Below are positions 28,726 through 33,187 of a stretch of 33,187 bases of DNA, piece by piece. Every line of letters begins with the position of its first letter. The first letter of the stretch is position 1. A model generated the notes under the pieces. It was not told the origin of the DNA, searched no databases, and saw nothing but the letters and a program-made list of their open reading frames with translations. Source of the stretch: Leptolyngbya sp. ES-bin-22 (GTDB lineage: Bacteria; Cyanobacteriota; Cyanobacteriia; Leptolyngbyales; Leptolyngbyaceae); NCBI GenBank assembly GCA_014380065.1, contig JACMKO010000453.1, positions 1 to 33,187 of the forward strand, in the 5' to 3' direction. The position numbers were made by a program, and so were the translations under genes.

Positions 28726-28872
28726 TCGCTCACTCAACGCTGGTCTTGCCCAATAGATACTGCTGGCAAAGGTGATTCCCGTAATATTTTTGTCTCAGGT
28801 AGGAAATGATACTGCCTTGAGACAGAAGCAGAAGCGGCATAGTCTTTGCCATGTTTGGACAGTACACGTACC

Positions 28873-29529
28873 ATGTTAAATGTACTTAGGGGTTTAACCA
28901 AGTTGGTGATGGCTAAACTAGCACTATCAGGACAAGCGACAAAAGCAAGGCAGCTAGCGGCAGACGCACAAAGGGAAGCCGAGCGCATGAGAGATGTGCA
29001 GCTTTTGTTAGATCACATGCTGAGGCAAGAAAACATCACGATCAAGTTCATTCTGGACTGTCTTTATGATGTCGGTTCAGTTAACTTGATTAACCAGAGG
29101 GTTCGTTCTCAGCCGCTGAATCAACTGACCAAGGCGATCGCGGTGATGTCCAAACCAGCCTTCAAAGTTTTTGCGCTGCGCTGGCTATATAGAAACTGTC
29201 CTCGCTTGATCACCAACTGGTTACAGCGCAAAGTGCGCTTTAATACTCCCAGCACTCAGCCAGCCGTGACCGTGACAAAGATACTCGAAGCACAGACAGA
29301 GCCTGTGGCTGCGATCGATCCAGCACCAGCAGTCAATGAAGTACTAGCCGCCAACCCGGTTTCAACACAAGACCGCGATCGACAAATTCGGCAGTTGCAG
29401 CAGCAGGTGCGTTGGCTGACAGGTCTTCTGGTGGGAGTTGTGTTGCTTTGGAGTAGCTCTGTGGTGTTGCCCCATTACACAACTGGCTCCGACTCTACCC
29501 AATCGCTAGAAAAGTTACAGCAGCCCTAG
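28873..29529 (+). CDS. Hypothetical protein with a C-terminal transmembrane helix
   Basis: MLNVLRGLTKLVMAKLALSGQATKARQLAADAQREAERMRDVQLLLDHML...; C-terminal WLTGLLVGVVLLWSSSVVLP helix. Start at 28873 or 28846. Confidence 0.7.
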   Translation: MLNVLRGLTKLVMAKLALSGQATKARQLAADAQREAERMRDVQLLLDHMLRQENITIKFILDCLYDVGSVNLINQRVRSQPLNQLTKAIAVMSKPAFKVFALRWLYRNCPRLITNWLQRKVRFNTPSTQPAVTVTKILEAQTEPVAAIDPAPAVNEVLAANPVSTQDRDRQIRQLQQQVRWLTGLLVGVVLLWSSSVVLPHYTTGSDSTQSLEKLQQP

Positions 29530-29589
29530 CAGTCCTTCAACGTGCTGCTGTTATACGTTCAACAAGACGCTTTAAACCGACTTCAAGAC

Positions 29590-31569
29590 TTAGCTGATGC
29601 CTTTCCGGCAGATTGTCCTTGCCTGTCGCCGCTGCACGGGGTTTGCACCCTGCTGGTTGCTAAGACCGGGACACCAGCGCTCGATCGCACTTTTTACCTC
29701 AGCATGAGCGGGTTGGTCTTGTGGCACCAGGCGTGCAGCGACAATGGCAGCATCAAAACTACCCTGTCTACCCCGTTGCCGCGCGATCGACATCATTTGG
29801 CGGCTCCACAGGGCGATATCTTGCTTCGCCTGAGCATAATCTGGCTGCCCTGGCTTGATCTGTCTGGCTTCCTGAATGGCAAACCAGTACGGCGATGCCT
29901 GATTGCTGTTAACTGCTGCTAGCGCTCTTGCTTTTGCTAAGTGAGTCGGTGTTGACAGCTTGACGGTGCTGGCAATGCCCGCTGATGGCGCTTGAGACCG
30001 TGCTGTGCTTCCAGCCTTGCCCACAGACAGATTGAGCTGACTCGCACCGGATACTCCAATTTGAGTGGACACGATCGGCTGGGGCGAAGGTGGTTTTACG
30101 ACTGGTGCTGTCGTTGGGGAGACTGGCACTAAACCCGTTACACCAGATGGCGTTGTCGATTCGGGTGTTTTCTTTAGAGCCGCTTGTGCTGTGGCAGCTT
30201 GTCCGCTAGCTTGCCCTGTACTAGAGGTAGTGGGTTGCTGTGCTGTCGCTGGAGGCTTGGGCGTGAAAGCGGCACAGTTACGCAGTAGTACGCCCAGAAT
30301 TAGCCCAACGACAGCAAGACCGCCCCATCGCAAGACCGATCGCCAGAAAAGGGCATCAGAAATTTCGTTTGCGTCTTCAGCATCGTCAGAATGTAGCTGG
30401 GGCACGGTGGCTTGGTCAGAATGAGCAATTCCATTCTCGTGATTTTGGGCGGCGCTGTCGAGAGGGTAGCGCGTTCCAGCACCATTTGGTTGCATCGGGG
30501 CTGATGTGAACGCGTTAGCACTGGGTATGGAATCGATCGACCCATTCAACCCGCGCTGCGATGAGACAGGATGAGCCTCTGAATTTGCCTCTGATACCAC
30601 GATCATCCCACCGTTGCTATGGCTCACTCCACCATTAGCTGCGAGTGCCTCACGACCCAGTGCTGCTGTCACCGTTGCACCTGCCGTCGAGAGACCATTG
30701 CCGTTCACAGACGCACCGACACGATCAAGCGTGTTCGCGCTAGAGGTAGCTCCCACGGCTGTGGGGAATGCGGTACCGTTTGTGACGGCAGTCTGCATTG
30801 CAAACGTGCGATCGCCAGCCTGGTAAGACGCAATCGGCGCTGGCAGTATGAGCTGCTGCCGCTTTTCGGTGGGGCAGATCGTGACAGGCTGTTGAATCGG
30901 TCGCCAATAGTGGTCACTCAACGCTGGGAGGTGAGTGCTCAAAGCCTGATCGAGTGCTGCGACTGTTGTAGACTGGTGGCTTCGCAGGCTTTCTAGCAGC
31001 GCTGCTGTGAAAAACCCATGCCCCAAGGCTGACGTTTCGCGAGCAAACTGCTCTGGCTGGCAAGAAAGAAGCGTCGGAATGCCAGTTGTACTCGCCAAGT
31101 GCGCTGTATGGGTGCCGACCGTTTCATACGAAAAGCTGCTTTCATTGCGGTTGATATCTAGCAGCACCAGCACGGTTGCAGTCGAAACACGCTGCAAGCT
31201 ACGGAAAATAGTTTCTAGTGGTATGGCAGAGGGTTGAATCGCTGCCGGATTGCCTTCGATCGGCACCAGATAATCCTGCCCCTGCTGACAGATGCCATAG
31301 CCGCTAAAAAAGAACCAAAGCACGTCGCCTGGTTGCACACACTGTTGCGTGATGAAGTCAAGCCAGCTTTGGATCGCTTCACGATCGGGATAGGTCGACT
31401 TGCCCCACTGCGGCGGTGATGTTTCTGTTAGTAACACGCACTGTTCAGCAGGAACTTTGACATCCTCCATCAAGAAGCGTTGGATGGCTTGAGCATCATG
31501 CTGGGCATAGCTCAAGGGTTGAAAAAACTGATACTGATTAATGCCGACGCTGATTGCCCACTGTCTCAT
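29590..31569 (-). CDS. Caspase-family (C14) fold protein, predicted pseudo-orthocaspase with TM segment
   Basis: MRQWAISVGINQYQFFQPLSYAQHDAQAIQRFL, GDVLWFFFSGYG (catalytic His replaced by Tyr91), ATVLVLLDINRN (catalytic Cys replaced by Asn140), TM VLRWGGLAVVGLILGVLLRN, Ala/Thr/Ser/Pro-rich linker. Confidence 0.9.
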   Translation of the reverse strand: MRQWAISVGINQYQFFQPLSYAQHDAQAIQRFLMEDVKVPAEQCVLLTETSPPQWGKSTYPDREAIQSWLDFITQQCVQPGDVLWFFFSGYGICQQGQDYLVPIEGNPAAIQPSAIPLETIFRSLQRVSTATVLVLLDINRNESSFSYETVGTHTAHLASTTGIPTLLSCQPEQFARETSALGHGFFTAALLESLRSHQSTTVAALDQALSTHLPALSDHYWRPIQQPVTICPTEKRQQLILPAPIASYQAGDRTFAMQTAVTNGTAFPTAVGATSSANTLDRVGASVNGNGLSTAGATVTAALGREALAANGGVSHSNGGMIVVSEANSEAHPVSSQRGLNGSIDSIPSANAFTSAPMQPNGAGTRYPLDSAAQNHENGIAHSDQATVPQLHSDDAEDANEISDALFWRSVLRWGGLAVVGLILGVLLRNCAAFTPKPPATAQQPTTSSTGQASGQAATAQAALKKTPESTTPSGVTGLVPVSPTTAPVVKPPSPQPIVSTQIGVSGASQLNLSVGKAGSTARSQAPSAGIASTVKLSTPTHLAKARALAAVNSNQASPYWFAIQEARQIKPGQPDYAQAKQDIALWSRQMMSIARQRGRQGSFDAAIVAARLVPQDQPAHAEVKSAIERWCPGLSNQQGANPVQRRQARTICRKGIS

Positions 31570-31859
31570 ATATCAGATGCCCCAGATATCTATTGACATA
31601 GCATTCCCGGTCATCTCCATCATGACACGCTCACTCTAGAAGGTAAAATGCTTCGCGATCGTCCCAAGGAGCCACATGATGATGAGTGATTGACCTTAAG
31701 CCAGACCAGCCATTTTTTAGCGATCGCAATGGACTTGTGATGCGAGCTAAACGCGATCGTCGCTGGCTTTTGCCCCAATCAATTAAACCCCACAAAAATA
31801 ACTGTGCTCTCTCTTGGAAAGCACAGCAAGTGATTACATCATTCAGCAAAACATCGGCA

Positions 31860-32558
31860 TCAAACGTCGTTAGTTTGTTTAGCCGCATCTGCCCTGCGCT
31901 TCCGCCATACACTCACGCCTAAACTAAGCAATCCTGGTAACAGAGCAGGCGTTGGCACAGCCACCACGTCATCCGCTTTAAAGTTTGGACCAAAATAACC
32001 TGTATTGGTATCAGACGTGATGAGCCTACCAGGATTGTCACCCGACGAAGCTAAAGTGTCACCTGGAAAGACTAGAGTGGTACTGGCTCTGAAGGCAGAA
32101 GCTACAAACGTGATATTAGGGTTTACTGAAAAATCAGTTGGGTTGAAGGTATACCTTTCAGCTCCGGTAGCAGCAGCAATAAAGAAGGTTTTTCCAGCTT
32201 GGAGCACTGTAGGCGCAACGGATGTATAACGAAAAAAACCATCCAATGAAGCTTCTGGATTGACGGTCACATTGACCAATAAGGTACCCCTGTCGTCAAA
32301 GATACCAACTTCATGCGCCTCAGTTAAACCGTTTTGGTCATCGTCATAGAACCCCAAAGCAGTGACATTCACTGTTTTGTTTGTGGTGAACTGAAAACCA
32401 AGGCTCCATTGGCTATTAGTAGAGTCTATCCCCGGCACGCTGAAGTCGATCGCAGTCATCCTGGCGGCGACGGCAGGCTTTGCATTTTCGACAGTGACTA
32501 TAAAAGCTGCTCCGATCGCAGCCAGGAGTGACTTTTTCAAAAAGGTGGATTGAGTCAT
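31860..32558 (-). CDS. PTPA-CTERM sorting-domain exported protein with DUF4082-like domain
   Basis: Signal peptide MTQSTFLKKSLLAAIGAAFIVTVENAKPAVAA; VTALGFYDDDQNGLTEAHEVGIFDDRGTLLVNVTV; C-terminal VPTPALLPGLLSLGVSVWRKRRADAAKQ tripartite sorting signal. Confidence 0.85.
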   Translation of the reverse strand: MTQSTFLKKSLLAAIGAAFIVTVENAKPAVAARMTAIDFSVPGIDSTNSQWSLGFQFTTNKTVNVTALGFYDDDQNGLTEAHEVGIFDDRGTLLVNVTVNPEASLDGFFRYTSVAPTVLQAGKTFFIAAATGAERYTFNPTDFSVNPNITFVASAFRASTTLVFPGDTLASSGDNPGRLITSDTNTGYFGPNFKADDVVAVPTPALLPGLLSLGVSVWRKRRADAAKQTNDV

Positions 32559-33187
32559 CGAATTTGTTACTCCTATTGAAGTAGTGAGAATGGTAGGAGT
32601 ACCCTAAGCATGAAACCAGAACGTATCCTTTTTCAAACGCTGTTCCTCACACGCTATTTTCGCTACGCGAGTATTGTTCCCAGTTAACCGCTGCACCAGA
32701 GCAAGCAGCAGGTGATGCAAGGGGCGCGATCGAGGCTGACGGTAGCAAAAACACCTGCTGTCAAATTAATTGCAACTTCATACTTCTTCAGTACAAGTTC
32801 ATCGCCATCAGGAATTTAGCCTCGACCAATTTGGTATAGCCAGTGTTTCTACGCATCTTTACAAGAAACAGCCAGAGGGTAGATACCAGTCCTGTCATCA
32901 TTGAAGCTCCACTAGCTAAACGAAAACCGCTCTGTGAAAGCTAAGCCACTGCGATCATTTGGCACCGCTCCACGTTAAAAGGCGGTGGTTACAATAAAAT
33001 TTCGCCACGATCGCCGTTGAATGGTTCCCTAACAACAAGCATTTATTTACTCCTGTTGCTACGCAAAGAGCGATCGCAATGATCGGGCAACACAGTCGAA
33101 TTTCAGGCAAGGCAATCATGTTTTCAATCGACGGACTGGCGTTGTAACCTCTTTTCGGAGTGAAGACGACTTTGAGGCACCGCTTAC

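Noticed and set aside
31631-31922. Overlapping ORFs on both strands between the caspase-like gene and the PTPA-CTERM gene
   Set aside because: Short, mutually antisense, overlap the 3' end of the PTPA-CTERM gene and show no recognisable motif.
32690-32815. Minus-strand open stretch reading IPDGDELVLKKYEVAINLTAGVFATVSLDRAP...
   Set aside because: No start codon in frame before an upstream stop and too short; could be a gene remnant but is not supportable from sequence alone.
1-33187. CRISPR arrays, tRNA/rRNA genes, intact transposases, restriction or defence cassettes
   Set aside because: None recognised on either strand; the caspase-like gene has no adjacent defence-type partner and has lost its catalytic dyad.

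Overview
This looks like an ordinary cyanobacterial chromosomal window: GCGATCGC (HIP1) octamers are frequent, and the gene content is typical of filamentous or Leptolyngbya-like lineages. From left to right it contains: a truncated RsuA/RluB-type pseudouridine synthase; a CHASE2-Ser/Thr kinase; a pilC-pilT-pilB type IV pilus block on the minus strand; a grpE-dnaK-dnaJ-tusA-like-rsgA block; a SpoIID-like protein; RNase Z; CobU; Ffh; a large GAF-domain protein of unclear function; a high-light-inducible protein (HLIP); a DUF1517 protein with a clear terminator; an isochorismatase/cupin/CocE-hydrolase cassette; a caspase-fold protein that has lost both catalytic residues; and a PTPA-CTERM exported protein. 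I saw no rRNA, tRNA, CRISPR array or intact IS element. I did not find a clearly novel multi-gene system. The best leads are: (1) an exact match to the HLR1 (RpaB) consensus upstream of the HLIP gene; (2) a catalytically dead (Y/N) pseudo-orthocaspase with a TM segment; (3) cyanobacterial low-complexity repeat DNA that appears to have been absorbed in frame into rsgA and possibly the CocE hydrolase, and that forms the 3' end of cobU; (4) a compact three-stem palindromic element upstream of cobU and downstream of ffh; and (5) an extra C-terminal CxxC...CxxC module on PilB. All calls come from reading the sequence and ORF translations; no database searches were run.
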